Positions 34,432 through 45,167 of a stretch of 64,000 bases of DNA are shown here, piece by piece (positions within the stretch are counted from its first letter, which is position 1; every line of letters starts with the position of its first letter). The translations under genes were made by a program, and so were the position numbers. The notes beneath the pieces are model-generated. The model searched no databases. It saw only the letters and a list, made by a program, of their open reading frames with translations, and had not been told where the DNA came from. This DNA comes from Mucilaginibacter yixingensis (GTDB lineage: Bacteria; Bacteroidota; Bacteroidia; Sphingobacteriales; Sphingobacteriaceae). The stretch is from contig NZ_CP160205.1 of NCBI RefSeq assembly GCF_041080815.1, forward strand, positions 682,001 through 746,000, read 5' to 3'.

Positions 34432-37014
34432 AAAATCAAATTTCAATCTTGCACGTATGCCCCAGGTAGAAATACCCGGATGATCGAGATAGGTAAAGCG
34501 TTTGACCACATCAACGCGTATAAGTTTAAATATATTTTCTACACCAACACTGCCTTCTATATACGGTGTGTGATTACCCAGCGGATAAGTAATAGGAGTA
34601 CCGCCTGCCTGCACCGGGAACTGGTAAAGTGATGGATGAACAGAAGGATTGTTTTCTGCACTCACATCGCCATAAAGCATTTTGAACGATGCAGTTTCGC
34701 GCCATTTCAGTTTCTTTAACAGCGGGACCTTGTTAAAGAAGAAGCCCATAAAGTGCTGATCAATCATTAACGATGCCGATCTGTCGCTCACAAACTCAAG
34801 GAAGTTCATCAGGTTGTAAGAGTACAAATCATACGCATAGGTCTGGTTGGCGTTGTGGATAGAGAGCAATGGGTATGGTACCTGTCCAAATATTTTGATA
34901 CCTTCCAACGTAATATCGGCATAACCTAACTGAGAAAGATACATGTGTTTGTCTAGCCTGAAATCCACTTTATCATAGTTGTACGAGCCGTTAATTACAT
35001 CTTTTAAGCCCCTGGTATAGGTAAATGTAAATACCGGATACTTGTTAGGGATTGGGATACGGTAGATCTTACCCTGATAAAACTGCTCATTTGGCGCATA
35101 ACGTAATTGCAGCGATGCCTCGGTAGTGGTCAGATTATGTACCACGTTAGGGATCGTGCTGAGCGGGTTGCTGATAAAATATAATGAACCTGCAGGCGCC
35201 TGTGTCCAATTGCTTAGCTCCAGCTCGTAAGAGAAGTGGTTCAGGTACTCATGCTTGTAGTTGATCTTATAGAAATCGTTATACAGGTACTTGTCGTTAT
35301 CGCCGCGTTTAAATGAAAGCAGGAAGTTATCCTCTTGCACAAATTGCAGGTTGGCGCCCGGTATCTTGGTATCGCGCTGATAGCTTAAGCGGATATAATT
35401 CTGCGGAAATTTATAGATTGATTTGTTGTTGATTGAGTAGGTGGCGCTCAGGAAATACTTCCATTTTTCATCCTTAAAGCCGTAGGCGGCATAGGTTTCA
35501 AAATAGTAACGCTTGCTCAGCTCTGGCGTGGTGCGGCCACCCAGGCGGAGTTTAAAGCCTTCTACAGGGTTAAAGCTATAGAACGTATTTGCAGGCCCCA
35601 TCTCAAACGGACCGAATGACTTGTAGCCCGCCAGCAACAACGTAGCAATATCCATGGTACGGCGGAACGATAGCATGCGTTGCAAACTGTCTACATTATC
35701 ATAAACCTTAGACTCGGCTGTGGTAAGTGTATCCAGTCGGTTTTGTTCCCAGAACTCTTTGCTGCGGTGTTTTACTTCGTTGCTTTCTTCTGTTAAAGGC
35801 GCATTGTAGATAGAATCGGGGGCCTGTTTATTTACCTCATAGTTTTTAAACACAATCACACGATCGCCATAAATACCGCCTTTCCCTTTCTTGCTGGTGC
35901 CAAAATCCGCCAGGATATCGCTCTTACTCAAGTGATAACGGCCGTCTGGATTTTGTTCAAAGCTCAGCTGTACACGCATCCCTTTAACAAAGTTCAGGTT
36001 GATGTTTTTGTTAATGGTCAGCTCTGCATCTTGTACGGCATAGTTACCGTCAAGGGTGATGTAGATGCTGCCTTCGAACAGAAAATCAGTAGTGTTACGC
36101 GGTGTAAAGCTCAGCTCCACCAGTTTTTGGTTATTTACCACAACTGTATCGGTGATGAAGAACTTGTAGAAAGTAGGAGCATCATCAGCAATAGGGCTCA
36201 AAAACATATTGGTGATGAGGAAGATGTTGCTTTTATAAATATCAACATCGGCATAGATGTGTTTAATGTACTGGCCTAAACCCTCGTTATCCAGAAACGA
36301 GCCGAAGTTTACCGTTTTCTCGCCTACAATTACCGATTTGTTCTTTTCAGGGCTTTTGCGGTAATAGTTGTCGGTCAGTTTTTCGGTGAGGTAAATAGGC
36401 AACAATGATTTACCGGGAACCAGCGTAGTATCGCGGTTATCCAGGAAGAACTTATATTTTTTGAAGAATTTTTTCTCGGTAATCTTGTCTGACACGTTGG
36501 CCAGCGAAAGCTGCATTTTATCGTAAGAACGATATTGCACATAGTCATAAGCCTCCGGGCGGTTTTTTTCTTTATTGGCAATTACCTTGCGGATCAGCTC
36601 CACAGCCGGGTTGTCTTTATTGCGATATTTTGTGCGTTTAGCCGATTTAACAGTTACCTCTTTCAGTTGCTCTGTTTCAGAGTTCATCCTGATGTTGATA
36701 ATCTGCTCTTTACCTGGGGCAATGTTTACTACTACAGATTTGTAACCTACAAAGCTGGCTTTTAATTGATTGTAGCTTTTGCTGGTGCGTAAGGTATACT
36801 TACCTGCATCATTGGTGTTAATACCAATATTGGTGCCGTTAAAGGCAACGGTTACAAAAGACAGTGGCTTGTGTGTAGCGGCATCAGTAACCGTACCACT
36901 TACTACTGTTTGCGACTGCTGGGCCTTTGGTGCCTGGGCTTGCGTTACAGCTACTGAACAGATGAACAGTAAAAGGGTGAAATAATATTTTTTAAAAGGT
37001 CGACTCAGATCCAT
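34429..37014 (-). CDS. DUF5686 outer-membrane protein with carboxypeptidase-like regulatory domain
   Basis: Large envelope protein of 861 residues from the ATG at 37014 (866 from an alternative at 37029). After a signal peptide ([18 protein letters not shown]), residues ~40-125 form a CarboxypepD_reg-like sandwich ([30 protein letters not shown]). The rest matches the DUF5686 family and contains many alternating strands, ending in [10 protein letters not shown] as expected for an outer-membrane barrel. The family is common in Bacteroidota and has no assigned function. Here it begins the transcription unit that contains the inositol lipid genes, with the phosphatidyltransferase start 26 nt after its stop, which raises the possibility of a role in lipid export or anchoring (inference). 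Confidence 0.8.
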   Translation of the reverse strand: MDLSRPFKKYYFTLLLFICSVAVTQAQAPKAQQSQTVVSGTVTDAATHKPLSFVTVAFNGTNIGINTNDAGKYTLRTSKSYNQLKASFVGYKSVVVNIAPGKEQIINIRMNSETEQLKEVTVKSAKRTKYRNKDNPAVELIRKVIANKEKNRPEAYDYVQYRSYDKMQLSLANVSDKITEKKFFKKYKFFLDNRDTTLVPGKSLLPIYLTEKLTDNYYRKSPEKNKSVIVGEKTVNFGSFLDNEGLGQYIKHIYADVDIYKSNIFLITNMFLSPIADDAPTFYKFFITDTVVVNNQKLVELSFTPRNTTDFLFEGSIYITLDGNYAVQDAELTINKNINLNFVKGMRVQLSFEQNPDGRYHLSKSDILADFGTSKKGKGGIYGDRVIVFKNYEVNKQAPDSIYNAPLTEESNEVKHRSKEFWEQNRLDTLTTAESKVYDNVDSLQRMLSFRRTMDIATLLLAGYKSFGPFEMGPANTFYSFNPVEGFKLRLGGRTTPELSKRYYFETYAAYGFKDEKWKYFLSATYSINNKSIYKFPQNYIRLSYQRDTKIPGANLQFVQEDNFLLSFKRGDNDKYLYNDFYKINYKHEYLNHFSYELELSNWTQAPAGSLYFISNPLSTIPNVVHNLTTTEASLQLRYAPNEQFYQGKIYRIPIPNKYPVFTFTYTRGLKDVINGSYNYDKVDFRLDKHMYLSQLGYADITLEGIKIFGQVPYPLLSIHNANQTYAYDLYSYNLMNFLEFVSDRSASLMIDQHFMGFFFNKVPLLKKLKWRETASFKMLYGDVSAENNPSVHPSLYQFPVQAGGTPITYPLGNHTPYIEGSVGVENIFKLIRVDVVKRFTYLDHPGISTWGIRARLKFDF

Positions 37015-37477
37015 GTGTTCAGTTCTCAATGCAGTTTTATTTCTTTATGCAAAACTTGTTTTATGGCATTTAATTGCAAAACGATCCATAAATATTTCAA
37101 TTATTTAGATCGTCTGTGTTTTAAACTGTTACTGCGGTTTGGATTTACTTTTTTGTGTTATTTATAGCCACAAAAACAGCTTTAAATTAACCAGTAACTT
37201 TGTATTTAAAAAGGGGCCGTGCAAACAAATTTGCCTGTCTTTTACCCGTCATATAATACGGTAAAAAAGCATGCCAAAAGTACATAAAATCCCAACAGAC
37301 TATTGTGGTCAAAAAGTCAAATGTTGTAACGTTTGTAATGGAGGGAGAGGTTTGTTAAGAGTTTGATAAAGATATGCAACAGTGATTAATGGGGTGTGAA
37401 GCCCCCAAAATCCGTTAAATACTGGTTCAACAAAAAGGCCCTGTAGCTATACAGGGCCTTCTTACTATATGTTGTTA
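37015..37477. other. Gap of about 460 bp between inositol-phosphate synthase and DUF5686 genes
   Basis: AT-rich. It holds the minus-strand terminator of the inositol-phosphate synthase gene (37432-37460) and should hold the promoter for the DUF5686 operon. One exact -7 consensus on the minus strand, TACTTTTG (37275-37282), lies about 260 nt upstream of the start, but no -33 partner is visible. No coding frame is convincing. Confidence 0.5.
37432..37460 (-). terminator. Intrinsic terminator after the inositol-phosphate synthase gene
   Basis: On the minus strand: AAGGCCCTGT-N6-ACAGGGCCTT followed by TTTG, beginning 18 nt after the stop at 37478. The 10-bp stem is perfect. It separates the ceramide/inositol-phosphate unit from the DUF5686-led unit. 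Confidence 0.85.
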
Positions 37478-38812
37478 TTATAATGTGTCTAGCTGTTTGG
37501 CAAACACGTCTTCGTAATAATCTAAGCCCAGGTGGGTAATCAGATCTTCGCCCATCAGGTAGCGCAGGGTATTTTCCAACTTGATGAGTTGTTTGAAGAT
37601 GTCGTTCTCTGCAGGCAGGCCAGGGGCAGTCTGCGGCGATTTCAGGTAGAATGATAACCACTCTTGCACACCGCTCATGCCGGCACGTTTAGCCAGATCT
37701 GTAAACAGTGCCAGGTCAAGCGCAACCGGTGCAGCCAGGATAGAGTCGCGGCACAGGAAGTTGATCTTGATCTGCATTTTATAGCCTAACCAACCGAAGA
37801 TATCAATGTTATCCCAGCTCTCTTTGCTATCGCCATGAGGAGGGTAGTAGTTGATACGGATCTTGTGGTAGATATCGCCGTACAGGTCTGGATTGTCTTC
37901 TGGTTTGAAAATGTCTTCCAGTACGCCCAGTTTAGAAACTTCTTTAGTTTTGAAGTTATCCGGATCGTCAAGCACCCAACCATCGCGGTTACCCAGGATG
38001 TTGGTTGAGAACCAGCCGCGTACACCCAAAGAGCGGGCAGCTAAACCAGGAGCCAGGATGGTTTTCATCAAGGTCTGACCGGTTTTGAAGTCTTTACCAG
38101 CAATTGGAGTTTGGGTTTGATGAGCAAGCTCAATCAGCGCCGGGGTATCAACTGTTAAGTTTGGAGCGCCGTTAATGTAAGGCACACCCAGTTTTAGTGC
38201 TGCGTAAGCATACAGCATAGACGGAGCGATCAGGTGATCGTCGTTTTTCAGGCCTTCTTCAAATTTAGCCAAAGTGCTGTGTACATCGCTTGCCTCATAG
38301 TAAATTTCGGTAGAACCACACCATAGCACCACAACGCGGTCAAGGCCGTTTTGCTCTTTAAAGTTCTGGATGTCTTCCATCAGTTGCTGCGCCAGCTCCA
38401 GACGGGTACCGGTTTTAACGTGGGTGCCATCCAGGTTTTTAGCGTAGTTTTTATCAAAAGCAGCAGGCATCGGCTGGATTTTTTCCAGTTGCTCTTTTAC
38501 AGAGAAAAGCAGGCCTGGTTCCAGTACCTCGGCTTTCATAGCCGCTTCGTATACGTTATCGCTGTACACATCCCAGCCACCAAAAACAATATCGTTCAGG
38601 TTGGCCAGTGGCACAAAATCTTTAATTTTTGGATTGCGGTTTTCAGTACGTTTTCCCAGGCGGATGCTGCCCATTTGGGTGTGAGAACCAATAGGCTTAG
38701 AGATGCCTTTGTTCACAGCTTCAACACCAGCAATAAGTGTTGTTGCAACAGCGCCAAGGCCAGGTATCAAGATACCTAACTTGCCCTGGGCAGGTTGAAT
38801 TTCAGTTTTCAT
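37478..38812 (-). CDS. myo-Inositol-1-phosphate synthase
   Basis: Converts glucose-6-phosphate to inositol-3-phosphate (called 1-L-myo-inositol-1-phosphate), NAD-dependent. Length is 444 residues from the ATG at 38812, or 446 from 38818. Family signatures: NAD-binding GILIPGLGAVATTLIAG, the VVVLWCGSTEIYY strand, PYINGAPNLTVDTPALIEL, the active-site lysines in GKDFKTGQTLMKTI and KINFLCRDSILAAPVALDL. The length and sequence fit the bacterial/eukaryotic-like MIPS type. It follows the reductase gene by about 31 nt on the same strand and is closed by a terminator. It is the source of the inositol head group for the downstream phosphatidyltransferase. Confidence 0.93.
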   Translation of the reverse strand: MKTEIQPAQGKLGILIPGLGAVATTLIAGVEAVNKGISKPIGSHTQMGSIRLGKRTENRNPKIKDFVPLANLNDIVFGGWDVYSDNVYEAAMKAEVLEPGLLFSVKEQLEKIQPMPAAFDKNYAKNLDGTHVKTGTRLELAQQLMEDIQNFKEQNGLDRVVVLWCGSTEIYYEASDVHSTLAKFEEGLKNDDHLIAPSMLYAYAALKLGVPYINGAPNLTVDTPALIELAHQTQTPIAGKDFKTGQTLMKTILAPGLAARSLGVRGWFSTNILGNRDGWVLDDPDNFKTKEVSKLGVLEDIFKPEDNPDLYGDIYHKIRINYYPPHGDSKESWDNIDIFGWLGYKMQIKINFLCRDSILAAPVALDLALFTDLAKRAGMSGVQEWLSFYLKSPQTAPGLPAENDIFKQLIKLENTLRYLMGEDLITHLGLDYYEDVFAKQLDTL

Positions 38813-38849
38813 TTGCAAATTGTTAGTTTATTTTAAGTAAAACCCGGTA

Positions 38850-39833
38850 TTAAAGCCATTTATTGGCCCTGTACCAGGTGAGCGTTTCATTTAAGCCGGC
38901 CTCCAGATCATAACGCGGGTAATAACCCAGATCATGTTTGGCCTCGTCTATACTGCAAGTCCAGTTTGCTGCTGTTAGTTCGTTTAGTTTTTCGCGGTTC
39001 AACGGCGGCGTTTGGCCGCGTAAAGAACCAACAAATTCAGAAACCGAGGCAATAAATTTTACAAAGTTGACCGGAAGATGAATTTTCATGGTCTTGTTGC
39101 GTAAAATATGCCTGCTAAGTTCAGCCAATTCATAACGACTGTAAAAATTGCCGTCGCTAATATTATAGGTTTTGTTCTTGCCGTTGTATAGCGCCCTGAT
39201 GCATACCGCAGCAAGGTCTTTAACATACACAAAGCTTAGTTTTTGCGGGGCGCGGCCAATGTATGGCTCCAATCCCTTGGCAAATTGCTTTAGTATAATA
39301 TAGATGCCCTTATCGCGCGGACCATAAACAGCCGTTGGGCGCAGGGTGGTTATATCCAGTTTAGTTACGTGGCTTAGCTTCTGCTCTGCTAACAATTTAC
39401 TTTTACCGTAAGCGGTTACCGGGTGCGGAATACTATCGTTCTCAATAATGCCGGTTTGCGTATGCAGCGGACCGAGTGCGGCCAAACTGCTCATAAATAC
39501 AAAGCGTTTTATACGGCCGGCTGCCGCTGCCGCATTGGCCAGGTTTACCGAGTAATCTGCATTCACCTTGTTATAGGTAGCCATATTAGGCGCGCTGGTC
39601 ATACCCGCAGCATGGATAATGTAACTGTAGCGGTTGTTTTCAATATCCAGCTTCAGTGCTGCTACATCGTTAAAATCAAGGTGGGTGAAGCTGATGTTCA
39701 GTCCCTTGAGGTGTTCAATATCGCTGCTTTTGCGTACTGCCGCAAATACTTCCAGATTGTTTTTTAGTGCTTCCTGTATCAGGTGATATCCTACAAAACC
39801 GCTTGCGCCGGTTATAAGTACCCGTTCCCTCAT
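38850..39833 (-). CDS. NAD-dependent epimerase/dehydratase, candidate 3-ketosphinganine reductase (CerR-like)
   Basis: Extended short-chain dehydrogenase of 327 residues. The Rossmann motif is LITGASGFVGYHL (residues 5-17), and the catalytic pair is in VTAYGKSKLLAEQ (Tyr and Lys about residues 142-146), with the catalytic Ser in FVFMSSLAALG. The family is best known for sugar nucleotides, but in Caulobacter an epimerase-family protein (CerR) reduces 3-ketosphinganine. Its start codon overlaps the stop of the GNAT gene by four bases (ATGA type), and it lies between serine palmitoyltransferase and inositol-phosphate synthase. The ceramide role is inferred from this context and the Caulobacter precedent; a sugar epimerase remains possible. 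Confidence 0.68.
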   Translation of the reverse strand: MRERVLITGASGFVGYHLIQEALKNNLEVFAAVRKSSDIEHLKGLNISFTHLDFNDVAALKLDIENNRYSYIIHAAGMTSAPNMATYNKVNADYSVNLANAAAAAGRIKRFVFMSSLAALGPLHTQTGIIENDSIPHPVTAYGKSKLLAEQKLSHVTKLDITTLRPTAVYGPRDKGIYIILKQFAKGLEPYIGRAPQKLSFVYVKDLAAVCIRALYNGKNKTYNISDGNFYSRYELAELSRHILRNKTMKIHLPVNFVKFIASVSEFVGSLRGQTPPLNREKLNELTAANWTCSIDEAKHDLGYYPRYDLEAGLNETLTWYRANKWL

Positions 39834-40948
39834 ATAGCTTTTTCGTATAATCGGTATTTCTTGTACGGATCGCCTTTGATGGCTTTAATGGCTTCGTTGA
39901 TCATGGTGTTGTTCTCCAAAGTCCAGCCGGCCTCGGCATGTTTAAATCCTTTACGCTTGTATTCCTTTATAATAGTTCCATACAGGCAGGCTTCAATACC
40001 CATTTTGCGGTAGCCTTCTACCACGCCAAGGGCGTAAATGCGGATGCTCTGTATCTTACTTTTATTAAACAATAGTTTAAAGAGGCCCGAGGGGAGCAGG
40101 CGTCCTTTTTTAATGGTTTTAAATATCTCGTTATAGTTTGGCAATGCTAAACCAAAGGCAACAATCTTGCCATTTTGTTCGGCCACCAAAGCAAAGTCAG
40201 GGTCGAGGATTAATTTGAGGTCTTTGGCCAGGTAATCAAACTCATCATCTGTTAGCGGAACAAAGCCAGTGTTTTGATCCCAGGCTGAGTTATATACCTC
40301 GCGGAGCCTAACGGTTTCGTTCTTAAAATCTTTCAGATTTACCTTGCGGATAACGATGTTGTTGCGTTTCAAACGCTCCTGTAAAGCGTCCAGCAGGCGC
40401 ACAGATTTATCGTCATAATTACCACCTTCCCAATGCCAGGCAATCAGGTCAACCTCCTTGCTGAAACCGTAGCTGTCAATCAGATCGGCATAGTAGGGGT
40501 AGTTATAGGTCTGCATCAGGAATGGCGAGCTGTCAAAACCTTCTATCAGCAAACCGCAAGGCTCATTGGTAGAAAAGTTTACAGGGCCTTTCAGCTTCTG
40601 GGTTACGCCGCGGTCTTTCAACCAGCCGGTAACGGTATCAAACAGCAGTTTGGCTACTTCCTTATCGTTCACACAATCAAAAAAACCAAAGAAGCCATCG
40701 CTGGCATGGTTAAACTGATTGTGGCCATTGTTAAGAATAGCAGCTATACGGCCAACAACCTTACCGCCTTCATAGGCCAGAAAGCATTGTAGCTTATTAT
40801 GTTGATGGAAAGGATGCTTGGTAAGCAGATCGCGCTGGGCGATGAAAAGTTCAGGGACGTAGTAAGGGTCGTTTTTGTAAAGCTCGTGCGGGAAATCAAT
40901 AAACGCGGCTAAATCACTCTTGGAGTTTACAGGAACAACTGTCTTCAT
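39830..40948 (-). CDS. GNAT-fold protein, candidate bacterial ceramide synthase
   Basis: Cytoplasmic protein of 372 residues with no signal peptide. It resembles a two-lobed acyl-CoA N-acyltransferase: the N-lobe has AYEGGKVVGRIAAIL and the C-lobe FALVAEQNGKIVAFGLALP, then YALGVVEGYRKMGIEACLYG, where the R/Q-x-x-G-x-A/G acyl-CoA motif is degenerate. It is translationally coupled to the reductase gene and lies directly downstream of serine palmitoyltransferase. In Caulobacter the enzyme that N-acylates the long-chain base (bCerS) is also placed in the acyltransferase superfamily, so ceramide formation is the most economical role. This is inferred from position; the sequence alone says only GNAT-like. 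Function needs to be regarded as a candidate. Confidence 0.66.
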   Translation of the reverse strand: MKTVVPVNSKSDLAAFIDFPHELYKNDPYYVPELFIAQRDLLTKHPFHQHNKLQCFLAYEGGKVVGRIAAILNNGHNQFNHASDGFFGFFDCVNDKEVAKLLFDTVTGWLKDRGVTQKLKGPVNFSTNEPCGLLIEGFDSSPFLMQTYNYPYYADLIDSYGFSKEVDLIAWHWEGGNYDDKSVRLLDALQERLKRNNIVIRKVNLKDFKNETVRLREVYNSAWDQNTGFVPLTDDEFDYLAKDLKLILDPDFALVAEQNGKIVAFGLALPNYNEIFKTIKKGRLLPSGLFKLLFNKSKIQSIRIYALGVVEGYRKMGIEACLYGTIIKEYKRKGFKHAEAGWTLENNTMINEAIKAIKGDPYKKYRLYEKAI

Positions 40949-41004
40949 AACTGGATCTTTGGTTCGAACTACTATCCTCTGGAAAAATCGGATTAAAATA
41001 TAAA

Positions 41005-41045
41005 GCGCGCAAGTTAGCCTTTTTAAGTAAAAGCTAACTGCGCGC
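41005..41045 (-). terminator. Terminator after serine palmitoyltransferase gene
   Basis: On the minus strand GCGCGCAGTTAGC pairs with GCTAACTTGCGCGC (one unpaired base), followed by TTTATATTTT. It starts 13 nt after the stop at 41058 and separates the palmitoyltransferase transcript from the GNAT-reductase-inositol-phosphate synthase unit. Confidence 0.75.
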
Positions 41046-41057
41046 CATGCGGTATTT

Positions 41058-42266
<1,209 letters not shown>

Positions 42267-42462
42267 TTAACTCTGCTTAAATTTTTTGTAAAAATACCAT
42301 GAAAAAGGTAATAACTAATATATCATTATAATTTTTTTAACAACGGCTTAACCGGTATTGGGTTTTTTCCCAACATGCAAATTAATCAAATTTTTATTTA
42401 AAATCGTGCCATAAAATTGTATTTTCTTTAGAAAAGTTCGCACGGGCCCGCTATACGTCGGT

Positions 42463-42501
42463 ATTCTGTCATAAGATTGTAACAGAATTATGATGTTACA
42501 A
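42463..42501. promoter_or_regulatory. Overlapping inverted repeats, possible operator
   Basis: TTGTAACA-N9-TGTTACAA (42477-42501) is a perfect 8-bp inverted repeat, and ATTCTGT-N12-ACAGAAT (42463-42488) overlaps it. The spacing of the first suits a dimeric repressor. No regulator gene is adjacent, so this is only a candidate. Confidence 0.38.
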
Positions 42502-42529
42502 CACATTGTTAATTTAATTTGAATATTTG

Positions 42530-42548
42530 ACCAATTCCCCTAATTGGT
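42530..42548. promoter_or_regulatory. Palindrome before the TolC-like gene, possible operator
   Basis: ACCAATT-CCCCT-AATTGGT, a perfect 7-bp inverted repeat with a 5-bp spacer, 50 nt before the ATG at 42599. Position and size fit an operator for a TetR- or MarR-type repressor of the efflux operon (inference). Confidence 0.38.
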
Positions 42549-42598
42549 AAAACTCTTTACCGCTGTCCATGTTATTTTGTGGCACATTTATACACCGT

Positions 42599-43948
42599 AT
42601 GAAAATATTTCACCGGATCTTGATCCTGTTCTTTCTTTTGTCGCCTTTGAGTTTGTTAGCCCAGGCACCTGCAGACACTGTGCCAACTGCACTTGGCTTA
42701 AGGCAATGCATTGAGTATGCCTTGCGTAATCAACCGGCTGTGCGCCAGGCTTCTATTGATGAAGCAATTAACGAGCGCGACATCCACATTGGCCTTGCCG
42801 GATGGTTGCCTCAGGTAAACTCTGCCAACAGTGCCAGTCATTATTTTAAAGGTTCGCCTGTTAATGGGGGCGCTGCTGCGGCCACTGGTTCATCCGGTAC
42901 TACCGCGGCAGATATTCGTAACATTTCTACCATCGGGGTGCAGGCAACGCAGACTATTTATAATAATGATGTGATGCTGGCATCGCGAGCTGCCCGTTTT
43001 TCCAGACAGTATTATAAGCAAAACACACAAAGCAGCCAGATTGATGTGGTGGCCGATGTAAGCAAGGCTTTCTTTGATGTGCTGCTGTCTGACAAGCAAC
43101 TACAGATTATCCGCGAGGACATTGTACGCCTGCAACGCAGCCTGAAAGATGCCTACGCCCGCTACCAGGCCGGTGTGGTTGATAAAACCGACTATAAGCA
43201 GGCAACCATCTCTCTGAATAATTCTATCGCTCAGCGTAAATCAACCGAAGAGGCTTATAAAAGCAAGCTGGCTTACCTGAAACAGGTGATGGGCCTTACC
43301 GCAGAGCATGAGCTGAACCTGGTGTATGACTCCACCCGATACGAGGCAGAAACCCATGCCGATACCATGCAGGTGCTGGATTTTAGTCACCGGATTGAAT
43401 ATCAGCAGCTACTGTCGCAGAAAAACCTGGATCAGCTGAATGTGAACTATTATAAATATGGTTTTCTGCCGTCACTATCAGCTAACGGTGCTTATAATCT
43501 GGCTTACTTCAGCAGCAAGCTGGGCGATCTTTATAATACATCGTACCCGCAAGCTTATGTGGGCCTGACGTTGAACATCCCGATTTTTACCGGTACCCGC
43601 CGACTGCAAAACCTGGCCAAGGCCCGCCTGCAGATAGATCGTACCGATCTGGATCTGCTTAACCTGCGCAACAGCATCAACACCCAGTATGTACAGGCGC
43701 TGGCCGGTTATAAAAGCAATTACACCAACTACCAGTTGCTGAAACAAAATGTTGATTTGGCTAACGATGTATACAAGGTAGTGAGCCTGCAATATCGCGA
43801 GGGGATAAAAACCTATCTGGATGTGATTGTAGCCCAGTCTGACCTGCGCACCGCCGAACTGAATTATTTTAACGCCCTGTTCCAGGTACTATCGGCTAAG
43901 ATAGATCTGCAAAAAGCATTGGGTAACCTGAGTCCTGCTAACCTTTAA
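42599..43948 (+). CDS. TolC-family outer-membrane efflux protein
   Basis: Outer-membrane channel component of 449 residues. The ATG at 42599 is chosen because it gives a standard signal peptide (HRILILFFLLSPLSLLAQ); a frame extension from 42569 adds a non-signal stretch. The protein shows the two-fold OEP repeat: long helices (RQCIEYALRNQPAVRQASID, LQIIREDIVRLQRSLKDAY, YQLLKQNVDLANDVYKVVS) alternating with barrel strands, and the conserved VGLTLNIPIFTG strand. It is the first gene of a three-gene efflux operon, followed by the adaptor after 24 nt. Confidence 0.9.
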   Translation: MKIFHRILILFFLLSPLSLLAQAPADTVPTALGLRQCIEYALRNQPAVRQASIDEAINERDIHIGLAGWLPQVNSANSASHYFKGSPVNGGAAAATGSSGTTAADIRNISTIGVQATQTIYNNDVMLASRAARFSRQYYKQNTQSSQIDVVADVSKAFFDVLLSDKQLQIIREDIVRLQRSLKDAYARYQAGVVDKTDYKQATISLNNSIAQRKSTEEAYKSKLAYLKQVMGLTAEHELNLVYDSTRYEAETHADTMQVLDFSHRIEYQQLLSQKNLDQLNVNYYKYGFLPSLSANGAYNLAYFSSKLGDLYNTSYPQAYVGLTLNIPIFTGTRRLQNLAKARLQIDRTDLDLLNLRNSINTQYVQALAGYKSNYTNYQLLKQNVDLANDVYKVVSLQYREGIKTYLDVIVAQSDLRTAELNYFNALFQVLSAKIDLQKALGNLSPANL

Positions 43949-43972
43949 ATACTACTGAACGCAATTTCTGTT

Positions 43973-45142
43973 ATGAAAAAAATATATCTCTGCATCATTA
44001 CCCCTGTAGCTGCCATGGCCCTCGCATCATGCGGTGGCAATAAATCGGCGCAACAAAATGCCGCCTTGCCGCCAACCCCGGTGTCGGTAGCTACCGCCCG
44101 CGAAGGCGAAGCCGTTTATTATGACCAGTACCAGGGCACCGTGGTGGCGCTTAACAGTGTTGAACTGCGTGCGCAGGTATCCGGCTATATCACTGGTATC
44201 TTTTTTAAGGAAGGTGAGGTAGTGCAGAAAGGCAAGCCGTTATATGAGATTGATCGCCGCAAATACCAGGCAGCGTATGATCAGGCACAGGCTAACGTAG
44301 TAACCGCCCAGGCCAACCTGGTGAAAGCACAAAAGGACATCGATCGTTACAACATGTTGCTAAAGCAGGATGCGGTTGCACGCCAAACGGTTGATAATGC
44401 CGAGGCAGTTTATGCGGCAGCCAAAAGCCAGGTAGCAGTAGCCAAAGCCGGGCTGGAATCGGCATCTACAGATCTGTCATACTCGGTTATCAAAGCACCG
44501 TTTACTGGTCGCATTGGTATCTCTCAGGTAAAGTTGGGTGCACAGGTTACGCCGGGTACTACTTTGTTGAACACTATCTCGTCAGAAAATCCAATAGGCG
44601 TAGATGTGGTGGTGAACGAGCAGGATATCTCTCGTTTCTATAAACTGCAATCGCACGCAACTGACAGCACGTTCCGTTTGGTGTTGTCTGATAATACCAT
44701 TTACAACAAGCCGGGCAAGATCTTCGCTATTGACCGTGGCGTGAATAACCAGACCGGCACCATTAAAGTGCGTGTACAGTTTGATAACTCGCAGGATGTT
44801 TTGAAGGATGGCATGAGCGCCGCACTGAAAGTATTGAACGATGACTCGGGCCATCGTGTAATTATCCCTTACCGCGCTGTTACCGAGCAGATGGGCGAGT
44901 TTTTTGTGTTTAAACAACAAGATACTATTGCCCTGCAAAAGAAAATTACCCTCGGTCCGCGGTTAAAAGACAGTGTAGTGGTGATGGATGGCGTAACCAC
45001 CGGCGATAAAATTATTACCGATGGTTTCCAGCGCTTGCGTGATAGTGGTCGCGTTACCCTGGTAGATCCGTCTCAATTGCCCGCTCAAGGCGCTGCCAGC
45101 GGCAAACAAGGTGGTGCAGCCGGTCAGCAGAAAAAACAATAA
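43973..45142 (+). CDS. RND efflux periplasmic adaptor (membrane fusion protein)
   Basis: Lipoprotein of 389 residues (lipobox AMALASCGG, Cys about residue 20), placing it in the periplasm linking pump and channel. Domains in order: beta-barrel/lipoyl halves (VELRAQVSGYITGIFFKEGEVVQKG), an alpha-hairpin (AQANVVTAQANLVKAQKDI...VAVAKAGLESA), second lipoyl half (YSVIKAPFTGRIG), barrel and membrane-proximal domain (GMSAALKVLN). The C-terminus ends in a Gln/Gly/Lys-rich tail. It belongs to the AcrA/MexA family. The pump gene starts 25 nt downstream. Confidence 0.93.
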   Translation: MKKIYLCIITPVAAMALASCGGNKSAQQNAALPPTPVSVATAREGEAVYYDQYQGTVVALNSVELRAQVSGYITGIFFKEGEVVQKGKPLYEIDRRKYQAAYDQAQANVVTAQANLVKAQKDIDRYNMLLKQDAVARQTVDNAEAVYAAAKSQVAVAKAGLESASTDLSYSVIKAPFTGRIGISQVKLGAQVTPGTTLLNTISSENPIGVDVVVNEQDISRFYKLQSHATDSTFRLVLSDNTIYNKPGKIFAIDRGVNNQTGTIKVRVQFDNSQDVLKDGMSAALKVLNDDSGHRVIIPYRAVTEQMGEFFVFKQQDTIALQKKITLGPRLKDSVVVMDGVTTGDKIITDGFQRLRDSGRVTLVDPSQLPAQGAASGKQGGAAGQQKKQ

Positions 45143-45167
45143 GGGTTAACCCGATAAAGATCTAAGA

